Notes: generated by a model from the letters alone, not told the origin. A stretch of 64,000 bases of DNA from Mycoplasma sp. 1654_15 (GCF_012516495.1 NZ_CP051214.1:1-64000); one strand, 5' to 3'; numbered from the stretch's first letter, positions 1 through 9,963 are shown. Translations and numbers: made by a program.

Positions 1-8
1 TTTGTAAT

Positions 9-14
9 TATAAT
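9..14 (+). promoter_or_regulatory. -10 element of dnaA
   Basis: TATAAT lies nine bases before the dnaA ATG. Transcription would start within two or three bases of the start codon, so the mRNA would be leaderless; no Shine-Dalgarno sequence is present. The upstream half of the promoter is outside the window. Confidence 0.5.
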
Positions 15-22
15 TTAAATAT

Positions 23-1447
23 ATGAAAAATAATGATAATCAAATTTTTTTAGAAACTATAAACAGTAAAAACACAACTCTTTTATTAATTAATTATTTT
101 GAAACTTCTGTTGATGATCAGATTATTTTTAACAGTTTTTTTAGGCAAATCAAGGTTTTAGCAGAAAATAATGTAGAAATAATTTTAAAAGTTGAAAATA
201 ATTTTATTAAAAAAGAAATCGAAGAAAAATGAATGCATTTAATTGAAAGAGCAGTGTTTGAGGTTACTGGAATTAAGAAAATAATTTCTTTAACCATTTC
301 TGATAATTTAGAATTACCAAAACCTTCTGAAAATGCAAAAGTTTCTAAAATCGAAGATTATTCTCTTGAAATAGCACAAAAGTCTTCAGAAAATAAAGAA
401 AAAATTAAATTTAACAACATTTTAACTAATAAGTATAATTTTGGAAATTTCGTTCTTACCAACTTTAACAAAAACATAATCAAAGCTTACGAAAATATTA
501 TAAATGCCGAAAGCATTATTTATTCACCTTTGTTTTTATACGGTTCTTCCGGAATAGGTAAAACTCATTTTTTACACGCTATAGGAAGTGAATTTATTAA
601 AAGAAAAAAAACTGTTTATTATATTCACTCAAGTGCTTTTACAACCTTAATTACAAACTGAATGATTAAGAAGGAAAATATAGATATTAATCATTTTGTT
701 GAGACTGTTTGTTTAGCAGATGTTTTGTTATTTGATGAGATACAATTACTTGCCAATAAAACTTCAACAATGAGTGTTTTACTTCAAATTGTGAACAATT
801 TTATAGAAAATGACAAGCAAATTATCATTACTTCAGACAAGTCACCAGATGTTTTAGGAGGTTTTGAAGAAAGATTTATTACACGCTTTAATTCTGGTTT
901 AATTTTAGAATTTTCTAAACCAACTAAAGAAGATTTTTTAAAGCTTTTGAAATACAAATTAGAAATTCAAGGTATAAATCCTGAAAGTTTTCAGAAAGAT
1001 GCTTTAGAATTTTTGGTTTACAATAAAAAATCAGTTAGAGAAATTGAAGGAGTAGTTAATAGAATTAAGTTCTTTTCAGAAGGTGAAAATATTACTGATT
1101 TTAATTTAGAATTAATCGAAAGAATTTTTAAAGGTATTATAAAAAATAAAGAAAACTTAACTCATAATAAAATAATCGAAGAAGTTGCTAACTACTATAA
1201 CATAGATAAAGAAGATATTACTGGTACTACAAGAAAAAAAGAAGTGGTTATTGCAAGAGATATTTCTATTTGATTTGTTAAAAACTTGTTAGATCTAACA
1301 TTAAAGAGCATTGGTCAAATTTTCGGAGACAAAGATCATTCAACAATTATTGCAGTTGTTAACAAAATTAATGTTAAAAAAGAGAAAGATCCAACAGTTA
1401 AATATGCGATTGAGAAAATAAATGAAAAAATTAGTAAGTTTTTATAA
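23..1447 (+). CDS. dnaA: Chromosomal replication initiator protein DnaA
   Basis: DnaA is the AAA+ ATPase that binds origin DNA and opens the duplex for replication. The reading frame is 474 codons if the TGA codons at 230, 659 and 1271 are read as tryptophan. The Walker A motif GSSGIGKT is at about residues 174-181 and Walker B LLFDEI at about 235-240. The C-terminal helix-turn-helix carries the DnaA signature, seen as GDKDHSTI near residue 435. The length is normal for the family. dnaN follows after a 147-base AT-rich gap, the classic dnaA-dnaN order. The start is the first ATG, directly behind a -10 box, so translation is probably leaderless. The assignment is secure. Confidence 0.97.
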
Positions 1448-1594
1448 CATTAAATTTTAAAATTGTTAATTATTAAAAGCTTTAAAAATCCTTCATTTTT
1501 CTTCTTATTTTAGAGTTTTTAACATTTTAACATCTTTATTATTGTTGTTTTTAAATAATGTAATATAAAATAAATAATTAATTAAAGGAAAATC
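1448..1594. other. dnaA-dnaN intergenic region, possible part of oriC
   Basis: This 147-base gap is very AT-rich and contains short homopolymer runs. No consensus DnaA box (TTATCCACA or a close form) is visible. Its position makes a role in origin unwinding possible, but the sequence does not establish it. It also carries the dnaN promoter and an AAAGGA ribosome binding site just before 1595. Confidence 0.35.
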
Positions 1595-2719
1595 ATGAAA
1601 TTTATAATCGAAAAAAATAAAATAGAAAAATTTGTTGATAGAAATTTAATGGCTGTTTCAAATTCTAGTGGGTATTCTGCTCTTGGTGGATTGTTATTTG
1701 AATTAAATAGAGAAGGGCTTTTAATAATTTCAACTGATCAAGAATTATCAATTAAAAGCTTTATTGACTACTCAGAATTTATAGAAATCAACAGTTTAGG
1801 TCGTATCCTTGTTAACGCTCATATGTTAAAAAATATTTTAAAGAAATTAAAAAACAATATTTCTTTCGAAGTAGTAGAAAACAATTTGTTTTTAAGATCA
1901 GGATTAGATGAATTTTCATTGAAATTAAATGATGTTAATGAGTTTCCTGAAATAGATTTTAGAAATCAAGGAGATAAATTAACAATCCAAGCAAATCATT
2001 TAAGAGAAGCGATAAAAAACACTATTTTTGCTTGTTATCAATCAAAAGAAACTGCAAGAGAAAAAAATTCATATATTTTATACTCCTGCTTGAATTTAAG
2101 AGCTAGAGACGGTTATTTAGATGTTATAGCTTCAGATCGTATTAGAATTGCTTTTGAAACTGTGCCAATTGAAAAATTTATAGATTTAAACATCGCGGTT
2201 AAAAATAAGAATCTAAAAGACTTTATTTTAGAAGAAATAAAAGAAGAAATTGATATTTATGTAACAAATTCAAAAATTAGTTATACTTATGATAACACAA
2301 CAATTCAAGCGGTACTTTTTGTAGAAGAGTACAAAAATTTAAAATCTGTATTCCCAAAAAGTGAAGAACTTGAACATTATTTTCAAATAGAAAAGAAAGA
2401 GTTGCTTGAAATTACTTCAAAAGCAACTATAATTTCTACTTCTGAAAAAAACAACTCAATTATTTTTAATGTATCAAAACAAGAATTATCTGTAAAATTT
2501 AACGAAGATGAAAAAGGTAATTCAACAATAAAAACTAAGAATTTTTCTTACCAAGGAGACGGTTTTGTTTTCAAAGTAAATTATAAATATCTAAAAGATG
2601 CAATTAGTGTTTTTGAAGATAAAATTAATTTCTTTATTTCAAAAAACAAAACAAAATTACTTATAAATTCTCAGTCAAACAAAAATAATAAACAAATTAT
2701 CGGATTGATTCAAATTTAA
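1595..2719 (+). CDS. dnaN: DNA polymerase III sliding clamp (beta subunit)
   Basis: The product is the ring-shaped clamp that tethers the replicative polymerase to DNA. It has 374 residues, the normal length, with no tryptophan TGA inside. The three-fold repeated clamp architecture is recognisable by sections such as the LGRILVNA and FSLKLNDVNEFP segments of the first two domains. The ATG at 1595 is preceded by AAAGGA. It follows dnaA and is followed closely by the S4-domain gene, as in Bacillus where dnaA-dnaN-yaaA are consecutive. recF, the usual next gene, is absent here. Confidence 0.95.
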   Translation: MKFIIEKNKIEKFVDRNLMAVSNSSGYSALGGLLFELNREGLLIISTDQELSIKSFIDYSEFIEINSLGRILVNAHMLKNILKKLKNNISFEVVENNLFLRSGLDEFSLKLNDVNEFPEIDFRNQGDKLTIQANHLREAIKNTIFACYQSKETAREKNSYILYSCLNLRARDGYLDVIASDRIRIAFETVPIEKFIDLNIAVKNKNLKDFILEEIKEEIDIYVTNSKISYTYDNTTIQAVLFVEEYKNLKSVFPKSEELEHYFQIEKKELLEITSKATIISTSEKNNSIIFNVSKQELSVKFNEDEKGNSTIKTKNFSYQGDGFVFKVNYKYLKDAISVFEDKINFFISKNKTKLLINSQSNKNNKQIIGLIQI

Positions 2720-2731
2720 AACAAGGAAATA

Positions 2732-2950
2732 ATGATAATCAGAATTAAAGGTGAAAGTATCAAGATGAGTCAATTTTTAAAAAAAATTGATATTGTTGAT
2801 TCAGGTGGTCAAAGTAAATATTTTTTATTAAAAAATGAAGTAAAAGTCAATGGAGTAGTAACTAAAGCGAAGGGAAGAAATTTGTATCCTGGCGACGTAG
2901 TTGAATTATTGAATAGAATTTTTAAAATAGAAAAAGAAGAGAAAGTATAG
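2732..2950 (+). CDS. rlbA: Small S4-domain RNA-binding protein (YaaA/RlbA-like)
   Basis: A 72-residue protein that is essentially one S4 RNA-binding fold, with the characteristic stretch from about residue 12 (SQFLKKIDIV) through KNEVKVNG and the GRNLYPGDVVEL turn. In Bacillus the gene in this position, yaaA (rlbA), is linked to large-subunit ribosome maturation. The gene lies 12 bases after dnaN with an AAGGA site and ends 3 bases before mnmG, so it is probably co-transcribed with both. The function is inferred from position and fold only. Confidence 0.8.
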   Translation: MIIRIKGESIKMSQFLKKIDIVDSGGQSKYFLLKNEVKVNGVVTKAKGRNLYPGDVVELLNRIFKIEKEEKV

Positions 2951-2953
2951 AAA

Positions 2954-4813
2954 ATGAAGAAAAAACAACGATATTTTGATGCGATAGTTGTAGGTGGAGG
3001 ACATGCGGGAATTGAAGCGGTTTACGCCCTTTCTAAAGCTCAAAATTTAAATGTTGCATTAGTTACTCTAAATAAAAATAAATTAGCTTCTATGCCTTGT
3101 AATCCTTCGATAGGAGGACCTGCTAAAGGAATAATCACAAGAGAAATCGATGCTCTTGGAGGTGTGCAAGGTTATTTTTCTGATTTAGCAATGATACAAG
3201 TTAAGTATCTAAATGAATCAAAAGGTCCAGCAGTTAAAGCTATAAGGGCACAAATCGATAAAGAAAAATACTCTAAAATTATTCTTAAAGATATAAAGAA
3301 AAAAGAAAATATTACTTTAATAGAAGATTTAGTTACTGAACTAAAAATCGAAAACAAGAGTGTTGTAGGAATTTATTTAGAGAAGTTAGGTTTAATAAAA
3401 ACAAAAGCTTTGATTATTACAACAGGAACTTACTTAGATTCTAAAATTTTAAGAGGTGAAGAAGCTTATAAATCAGGTCCTGATAATGAAAGAACTTCAA
3501 ATTTACTTTCTGATAATTTAAAAAAATTAGGTTTTGAACTTCAAAGATTAAAAACTGGAACTCCGCCAAGAATTTATTCTGATTCGATTGATTTTTCACA
3601 AGTGGAAAAAGAATTTTTACCTTTAGTAAATATTAATTTTTCTTCAAAAACGAAGAAAAATATTAAAAAACAAATTTCTTGTTACTTAACTTATACAAAC
3701 GAAGAAACTCATAAAATAATTAATGAAAATTTAAATAGATCTTCAATGTATTCTGGTGCAATTAATGGAATTGGTCCAAGGTATTGCCCTTCAATAGAGG
3801 ATAAAATTGTAAGATTTAACACAAAAGAAAGACACCAAATTTTCTTCGAACCAGAAACAAAAAAACAAGACATTATGTATATCAATGGTATGTCAACTTC
3901 GATGCCAGTTGATGTACAAGACAAGTTGATTAGAACTATTCCTGGACTTAAAAATGCAAAAGTAGCGAAATGGGGTTATGCTATTGAATATGACGCATTA
4001 AATCCTTTAGAATTGAAGAGAAGTTTAGAATCTAAAAGAATCAAAAACCTTTATTTTGCTGGTCAAATTAACGGAACTAGTGGTTACGAAGAAGCGGCAG
4101 CTCAAGGTCTAATCGCAGGTATAAATGCTAAAGAAAAGCTTCTAAAAAGAAGACCAATTGAGATTTTGAGAAATGATGGATATATCGGAGTTTTGATTGA
4201 TGATTTAGTAACAAAAGGTACTAAAGAACCTTACAGAATGTTAACTTCTAGAGCTGAATACAGATTAATTCTAAGAAATGATAATGCAGATATTAGAATG
4301 GCTAAATATGCAAAAAAGACTGAGATGATTTCTACCGAAGAATATAATCAAGTTGTTGAAAAATATAGACAAATCGACAAAATGATAGATAAATTATCTA
4401 AAGAATTTATCTCTCCTAAAGACAAATTGGGTCAAAAATATCAAGTAACTGATGGAACTTCTAAACTTAAATTAATTTCTAGACCAAATGTTGATTATAA
4501 AGATGTTTTACCTGATTTTGAATACGCTTATGAACTCACAGTTATAGCTAGATTAGAAGGTTATATAAGAAAACAAAATAATGATGCTCAAAAAATGATT
4601 AGACTTGAGAAATTAAAAATACCTTCAAATATCAAGTATGAGAAAGTCAATAATCTCTCTTCCGAAGCTTTGGATAAATTAATAAAAGTAAGACCAAATA
4701 CGATAGGACAAGCATCAAGAATTTCGGGTGTTAATCCAGCTGATATTCAAATGTTGTTGTTTTATTTAAAAGTTGAAAAAGATAGAGAATTACAGGCAAA
4801 AAATATAAATTAA
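2954..4813 (+). CDS. mnmG: tRNA uridine-5-carboxymethylaminomethyl(34) synthesis enzyme MnmG (GidA)
   Basis: MnmG, an FAD enzyme, works with MnmE to build the aminomethyl-type modification at wobble uridine 34 of several tRNAs. The 619-residue protein opens with the FAD Rossmann motif GGGHAG at about residues 14-19. It also shows the family segments PCNPSIGGPAKG (about 48-59), a GTFLD-like GTYLD, and LKTGTPPR. The C-terminal helical region (ARLEGYI, RPNTIGQASRISG) is intact. Unusually for this region it needs no TGA codon. MnmE is not in the window, but MnmA, which thiolates the same nucleotide, is at 42-43 kb. Confidence 0.96.
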   Translation: MKKKQRYFDAIVVGGGHAGIEAVYALSKAQNLNVALVTLNKNKLASMPCNPSIGGPAKGIITREIDALGGVQGYFSDLAMIQVKYLNESKGPAVKAIRAQIDKEKYSKIILKDIKKKENITLIEDLVTELKIENKSVVGIYLEKLGLIKTKALIITTGTYLDSKILRGEEAYKSGPDNERTSNLLSDNLKKLGFELQRLKTGTPPRIYSDSIDFSQVEKEFLPLVNINFSSKTKKNIKKQISCYLTYTNEETHKIINENLNRSSMYSGAINGIGPRYCPSIEDKIVRFNTKERHQIFFEPETKKQDIMYINGMSTSMPVDVQDKLIRTIPGLKNAKVAKWGYAIEYDALNPLELKRSLESKRIKNLYFAGQINGTSGYEEAAAQGLIAGINAKEKLLKRRPIEILRNDGYIGVLIDDLVTKGTKEPYRMLTSRAEYRLILRNDNADIRMAKYAKKTEMISTEEYNQVVEKYRQIDKMIDKLSKEFISPKDKLGQKYQVTDGTSKLKLISRPNVDYKDVLPDFEYAYELTVIARLEGYIRKQNNDAQKMIRLEKLKIPSNIKYEKVNNLSSEALDKLIKVRPNTIGQASRISGVNPADIQMLLFYLKVEKDRELQAKNIN

Positions 4814-4815
4814 TT

Positions 4816-5268
4816 ATGAAGATAACGTTAATTGATTTTAATTCAGATGAAGAAGATTTGAAAAAGATTTACTCAAAATTTGTAAAACGAATAGAATTTT
4901 TTGCATCAATTAATTTTGTTATATTAAAAGAAAAACAAGAAACTAATATAACAAAAAAGAAAGAATTAGAAACTTTAGAAATAATAAAAAATATTCCGAA
5001 AAATTCAAAAGTTGTTCTTTTTTCTATACAATCTAAACAATTAGACTCAATTGAATTTTCAAAAACAATAACAAATGAAGCAAATTTAACTCTAATTATT
5101 GGCGCTTCAAATGGTGTTGATGAAAAACTTTTAGAAGAAAAAATAAATAATTTAGAAAAAATAAGTTTTTCTAAATTAACTTTTCCACATAAAATATTTA
5201 AATTATTAGTATTAGAACAAATTTATAGAGCTTTTAGTATTAAAAATAATCAAAAATACCACAAGTAA
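4816..5268 (+). CDS. rlmH: 23S rRNA (pseudouridine1915-N3)-methyltransferase RlmH
   Basis: A 150-residue SPOUT-class methyltransferase. RlmH methylates pseudouridine 1915 in helix 69 of 23S rRNA on assembled ribosomes. The trefoil-knot SAM site is visible as LIIGASNGV near residue 93, followed by the family signature SKLTFPHKIFKLLVLEQIYRAF and the C-terminal YHK. It starts 2 bases after mnmG stops and ends 9 bases before the first DHH gene, so it belongs to the same transcript. The length matches the family. Confidence 0.92.
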   Translation: MKITLIDFNSDEEDLKKIYSKFVKRIEFFASINFVILKEKQETNITKKKELETLEIIKNIPKNSKVVLFSIQSKQLDSIEFSKTITNEANLTLIIGASNGVDEKLLEEKINNLEKISFSKLTFPHKIFKLLVLEQIYRAFSIKNNQKYHK

Positions 5269-5277
5269 AGGAAGTAT

Positions 5278-6255
5278 ATGAAATTAGGTACATATAAAAA
5301 AATTGAAACAGCAATAGAGGAACACAAAAATATTTTTATTTTTCATCACACTAGACCTGATGGAGATTGTCTAGGTTCACAATTTGGATTAGGTTTAGCA
5401 ATTCGTAAAAGATTTAAAAATAAAAAAGTTTTCTTTATTGGAGATGCTACAGGAGTTTTAGAATTTATGGATTTTAACTTCATAAATGAAGACGAAATAA
5501 AAGAAAATGACTTTGAAGACTCTTTAGCAATTATTGTTGATACAACAGGTCCAGAAAGAGTAGAAAAAAACTTTTTACTAGCAGAAAACAAATTTAAATG
5601 CACAGCTAGAATAGATCATCATCCTCTTGATTCTTCTTTTGAATTTGATCATATTTGAGTTGATTCTTCATTTTCTGCAGCTGCTGAAATGATTGGTTAT
5701 TTTTTACTAAAAAATAAATGAGAAATTGATGAAGAAATTGCTTCATATGTTTATTTAGGAATATATACAGATTCTAATAGATTCTTCTTTCCTTCAACTA
5801 CTGCAAGAACTTTTGAGGTTGCTTCATTTTTATTTCATACAAATTTTGACTTCAATAAAATTCACTTAGCACTTTCAAAAAGAGAAGAAAATGAAGTAGC
5901 TTTTGTTGCTCATGTCCTTTCAAATTATAAAAAAGAAGGAAAAGTTATTTACTTTCACGTCACACAAAAAATAAGAGAAAAATTCAACTTAACAAAAGAA
6001 CAAGCAACAGCAGTAAATATTCTTTCTAATATAGGTGATAACAGAGTGTGAATTTTCTTTGTAGATGAAGAAAAAATAATAAGAGTAAGACTCCGTTCAA
6101 ATGGACCTGTAATTAATACATTAGCAAATAAATATCAGGGAGGCGGTCACCAATTAGCTGCTGGAGCAAATTTACATCACAAAGAACAAATTAAAGAATT
6201 AGTTGAAGAAGCAGTGAAAATAGTGGAAGAATTTGAAACTAATGAAAATAGGTAG
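5278..6255 (+). CDS. DHH/DHHA1 family phosphoesterase, copy 1 (NrnA-like)
   Basis: A 325-residue bifunctional-oligoRNase/pAp-phosphatase type protein. The family cleaves nanoRNAs and 3'-phosphoadenosine 5'-phosphate, some members c-di-AMP products, with manganese. Metal-binding motifs are RPDGDCLGS (about 26-34), a VDT motif near 89, the DHH triad at about 113-115 and TDSNRF near 164. The DHHA1 domain ends in GGGHQLAAGA near 288. Several TGA codons encode tryptophan. An AAGGAAG site precedes the ATG. The last 14 bases overlap the next gene, a paralogue, in another frame, suggesting translational coupling. Substrate preference cannot be told from sequence. Confidence 0.9.
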
Positions 6256-7210
6256 CAAAAAGAAGACTCTTGAGTTAATTGAACAGTTTGATTCTATTGT
6301 TATTTTTCATCACATTAGACCGGATGGTGATTGTCTCGGTTCACAATTCGGATTGCAAGAACTAATCAAATTAAATTATCCTAATAAACAAGTTTTTGCA
6401 GTTGGAGATTCTAAAAATTCCTTCAAATTCCTTGATTTACAACATGACAGTATTCCTTCTAAAGAAATTTTAGAAAATTCACTAGCAATAATAGTAGATG
6501 CGAATTTTAAAGAAAGAATTGAGTTTGCTTATTTGTTAAATGACTATAAATTTAAAGCTATTTTACGAATTGATCACCATCCAAATGAAGATGATTTAAA
6601 TGCAACACATAGATGAGTGGATTCTTCCTATATCGCTAGTGCAGAACAAATTGCGGATTTAGCAAAATATGCAAAATGACAAGTAAATCAAAGAGCAGCT
6701 AATTTAATTTATTTAGGAATTTACACAGATTCAGGAAGATTTTTATTTTCAAATACTTCTTCTAGAACTTTAGAACTAAGTGCGATGTTGTGAAAAAAAG
6801 GTGCTGACAAAAAATTAATTCATACTAAATTGAGTGCAAAATCATTAAGTGAAATTGAATTCGAAACTTATGTTTATTCTAAGATTCAAAAAACAAAAAA
6901 TGTTATTTATTTTGTTTTAAATCAAGAAGAATTAAAGAAATTAAATAAAACTTCAAATAGTGCTTCAAGACCTAATCTTATAGCGAATATTGATGAATAT
7001 AAAATTTGAATTTCCTTTGTACAAGAAGAAAATACAAATTGAAGAGTTGAATTTAGGTCTAATGGACCGATAGTTAGAAATGTAGCTATTAAATGAAATG
7101 GTGGAGGACACGAACTAGCTTCAGGAGCGATTATTTTTGATGAAGCAAACATTAAAAAAGTTGTAAAAGATTGCCAAGAAGAATATGAAAATTGAAAGGT
7201 CAATAATTAA
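6242..7210 (+). CDS. DHH/DHHA1 family phosphoesterase, copy 2 (NrnA-like)
   Basis: A 322-residue paralogue of the preceding gene. The ATG at 6242 is preferred over an upstream TTG at 6233 because it lines up with the neighbour's N-terminus. Metal-site motifs are retained: RPDGDCLGS (about 26-34), a VDA in place of VDT near 87, DHH at about 111-113, TDSGRF, and the DHHA1 motif GGGHELASGA near 287. Tandem DHH genes are common in mycoplasmas. Retention of active-site residues in both suggests two working enzymes with divided substrates rather than a decaying copy. A strong hairpin follows the stop codon. Confidence 0.88.
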
Positions 7211-7260
7211 TTTTTTAAATACTTGCTTTAGAAATATGAGCAAGTATTTAAAAAATTAAT
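7206..7260. terminator. Long perfect hairpin after the DHH genes
   Basis: A perfect 21-bp inverted repeat (7206-7226 with 7240-7260) surrounds a 13-base loop, and its T- and A-rich ends make it symmetric. It probably terminates the dnaN-DHH transcript. The left arm begins within the stop codon region of the second DHH gene, and the right arm ends 12 bases before the next ATG. Confidence 0.75.
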
Positions 7261-7272
7261 AAATTTTAGATT

Positions 7273-7698
7273 ATGAATTCTAAACAAGATTCTGATTATT
7301 TTATAAAAGAATACTGAAATTTTATTGAAAAACTAAATCGACCAATTTTGCCATTTAACAAACTAGAAATAAAAAAATATGTAAATAATTATCAAATCTT
7401 TCTTAAAAATAACTTAATTAAAATTTGGTTTTATCATCGACATCATATTGACGAAATTAATATTTCAGGAGCGATTTTAAAAAATAATAAACAAGCTTAT
7501 AAAGAAGGAAAGGCAATCTTGGTTAATTATAAAGAACATGCTTTCTTACATTATTTAATTGTTTGTGCACAAACAACATCACCTAATTTTGGTTTTTTAT
7601 CAATGATAGATTTTGAAACTTGAGATGAAATTGCAAGAGAATTTTGTAAACAACATAATATAAAATATATTGAAAACTGAAGAAGTTTTTTAAATTAA
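7273..7698 (+). CDS. Hypothetical protein with an HNH-like histidine pattern
   Basis: A 141-residue basic, aromatic-rich protein with no signal peptide or membrane segment. Three TGA codons encode tryptophan. Around residues 55-95 it shows HRHHIDE, then an Asn-containing stretch and YKEHAFLHYLIVCA. This spacing resembles His-Asn-His homing or phage-type nucleases (HH...N...EH..H), but the core is short and the match could be accidental. It stands alone, between a strong hairpin and a convergent minus-strand gene. I do not recognise the family. Confidence 0.6.
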
Positions 7699-7804
7699 CT
7701 TATAACAAATTATTTTATTATTTTGTTTTTATATTGAATTTATAAATTAAAACAAAAACAAAAACAAAAAAAATAAAGTAAAAATCCTTTTAATATTAAA
7801 TAAT

Positions 7805-7842
7805 AAAAAATCAACACAAATTTAAAATTGTGTTGATTTTTT
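7805..7842. terminator. Bidirectional terminator hairpin
   Basis: A 15-bp perfect stem (AAAAAATCAACACAA at 7805-7819 and its complement at 7828-7842) has an 8-base loop. It lies between convergent genes, and runs of A on one side and T on the other let it serve both strands. Confidence 0.85.
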
Positions 7843-7857
7843 AAAAAATATCTCTTT

Positions 7858-8433
7858 CTATTGTTTATTCTTTTCTCACTGTCTGTATTCAAGTTCATTA
7901 ATAGATGAAACAGTAGATTCTATAGATTCAATATAATTAATAATACTTTCTTTATGTTTTTTTCTAAAAAATAAAGGAAATCCTCTTGCATACAACTCAA
8001 GTTCTCCTACTGAATCACTTAATTGAGTAGTTTCTTGTCTTATTTTTTGAAACATTGCTAAATCATTTATTCCAACGCTTGTATTAATTAAGTTTAATGA
8101 TTCAACTAGTTCTGAAACTCTTTGCTCATTTGTAGCATCAAAAGAATTTAAAAATTTTTGTGAACGTTCTTTATTGATTTTTACTCTAATATAAGCACCA
8201 AAAGCAAGAGCATCTAAAATTAATGCAATTATAAGAAAGGCTACTCAAGTATTACTTCCTCAATCCTTTGAGACACCAACAAACAATAAAATTCACATAA
8301 GTAAAGAAAGAAGAACTGTTGTAATTCAAAAAATAAAAGTCTTTTCAACAGTTTTGAATTTTTTAACCTCTTCTTTCATAACGGATAAAAAAGAAGAGTA
8401 ATCTTGAGTAATTACTTTAAAATTATCATTCAT
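7858..8433 (-). CDS. Hypothetical membrane protein, two transmembrane helices
   Basis: A 191-residue protein with a helical N-terminal segment, then two hydrophobic helices at about residues 30-55 and 60-85 (first: FIFWITTVLLSLLMWILLFVG). A long charged helical tail follows, likely cytoplasmic coiled coil. Five TGA codons encode tryptophan. No Shine-Dalgarno site is seen before the ATG. The topology resembles the small membrane proteins at 25.0-26.4 kb, but I see no convincing sequence identity. Function unknown. Confidence 0.75.
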
Positions 8434-8507
8434 AATATTTTATTTTACTTTTTTTTTTTTTTACAAAGCCAAAAAGTAATTTTATACACAGATATAAAAG
8501 AAAAGAG

Positions 8508-8513
8508 TAAAAT
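8508..8513 (+). promoter_or_regulatory. -10 element of lpd, leaderless type
   Basis: TAAAAT ends ten bases before the lpd ATG and there is no ribosome binding site. A run of 15 T residues lies about 50 bases upstream. The same arrangement recurs at dnaA, 25000, ktrB and 50552. Confidence 0.4.
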
Positions 8514-8522
8514 TAAACTACT

Positions 8523-9905
8523 ATGAAAAACATTAATAAAGAACTTGATATAGCAATTTTAGGGTCAGGACCAGGAGGTTATTCACTAGCTTTAATTCTT
8601 GCTAAAAATAATAAAAAAGTAGTTATTTTTGAGAAAAAAGATTTAGGCGGAACCTGTGTAAATGAAGGTTGTATCCCTACTAAAACTTTAATAAAATCTG
8701 CAAGAGTATTAGAAGAAGTTTTTAACTCTTCTAAGTTTGGAATCCATGCAAAGGAAAAGCACTTTAATTTTAAACAAATACAAGAAAGAAGAAAGGAAAA
8801 TAAAGAAAAATTAAACAAAGCTATCTTAAATAATTTAACAAATGCAGGTGTAGAAATAGTATTTGGTGAGGCAACAATAGTTGATGAAAATACTGCTGTA
8901 GTAAATGAAGAAAAATATAGTTTTAATCAATTAGTTTTAGCTACAGGTTCTTCATCTAGAAAAATTAAAATAGAAAATCAAGAAGTTGTAGAAAAAGAAG
9001 GAAATTTACTTTATTCCACAGAACTTTTAAATATAAAAAAAGTGCCAGAAAAATTAGTTATAGTAGGTGGAGGTGCAATTTCCTTAGAGTTTGCATATTT
9101 ATTTTCAACTTTAGGTTCTGAAGTTTCGATTATAGAAACAAAAGAATTTTTAGGTAATTTCGATTCTAAAATACAAACAAATTTAAAAGAATATTTTCAA
9201 CAAAAAGGAATTAAAATTTTCGAACACTCAAAAGTAGTTGAATTTATAAGTTCAAATACAATTTTGATAGAAAATGAAGAAAAAATCGAAATAGATTTTT
9301 CTAAAGTATTATTAGCAGTGGGTAGAGTAGCGAATATAGAATCTTTTACTAATTTGAACTTAGAATTGAATCCTAATTCTTCTGTAAAAGTAGATAAAAC
9401 AAGTAAAACTTCATTAGACAATGTTTATGCCATCGGAGATGTAACAGGTTCAATGATGTTATCATCAATTGCATATAAACAAGGAGATTTAGTTGCGAAA
9501 AATATTTTAGGTTTTGAAAATGAAGAATTTTTAGATATTTCAACAACACCTTGAGCTATTTATTTAAATCAAGACATCGCAGGTGTAGGACAAACTGATA
9601 AACAACTGCAAAATGCAGGAATTGAATTTGAAACAATCGAAATTCCAGCTTCTTCACTACCAAGAGCACACGCTGATAATTTAGATAAGCAGTTTTCATT
9701 TTTAAGATTACATTTAGAAAAACAAACAGGAAAAATTTTAGGTTGTTTTATGTTTTTAGAAGATGCTTCCAATTTAATTAATATTATTGCATTAGCAATT
9801 AAAAATAATTTAACAATCTTAGATTTACAAAAATCAACTTATACACATCCGACATTATCTGAAGCAATTTATTATGTTTCAAGAAATTTCGTTTTTAAAA
9901 AATAA
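8523..9905 (+). CDS. lpd: Dihydrolipoyl dehydrogenase (FAD pyridine-nucleotide disulfide oxidoreductase)
   Basis: A 460-residue flavoprotein, the E3 component that reoxidises dihydrolipoamide with NAD. It has the FAD Rossmann motif GSGPGG near residue 14, the redox-active pair in CVNEGC (Cys45, Cys50), a second NAD Rossmann GGGAISLE near 182, and the FAD motif YAIGDVTG near 302. The C-terminal catalytic HPTLSE is at about 442-447. There is no N-terminal lipoyl domain, unlike many mycoplasma PdhD proteins. No pyruvate dehydrogenase genes adjoin it. The CVNEGC spacing excludes thioredoxin reductase; a related reductase specificity is possible but less likely. Confidence 0.9.
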
Positions 9906-9933
9906 AATTTCAAATAACACAAAATAAAAAAAT

Positions 9934-9960
9934 AAAAAAATGGCTTTATGCCATTTTTTT
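9934..9960. terminator. Bidirectional terminator between lpd and the minus-strand block
   Basis: An 11-bp stem (AAAAAAATGGC with GCCATTTTTTT) encloses a 5-base loop and ends in a T run. It serves lpd on the plus strand and the DUF2188-like gene on the minus strand. Confidence 0.85.
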
Positions 9961-9963
9961 AAA

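Noticed and set aside
23-1273. dnaA appearing as three separate ORFs
   Set aside because: The breaks are TGA codons in frame, read as tryptophan in this organism; motifs continue across them. The same holds for most apparent gene fragments in the window.
8482-8490. TTATACACA, a DnaA-box-like nonamer, with a second copy in lpd near 9840
   Set aside because: Two single degenerate boxes several kilobases from dnaA, one inside a coding sequence, do not make an origin cluster.
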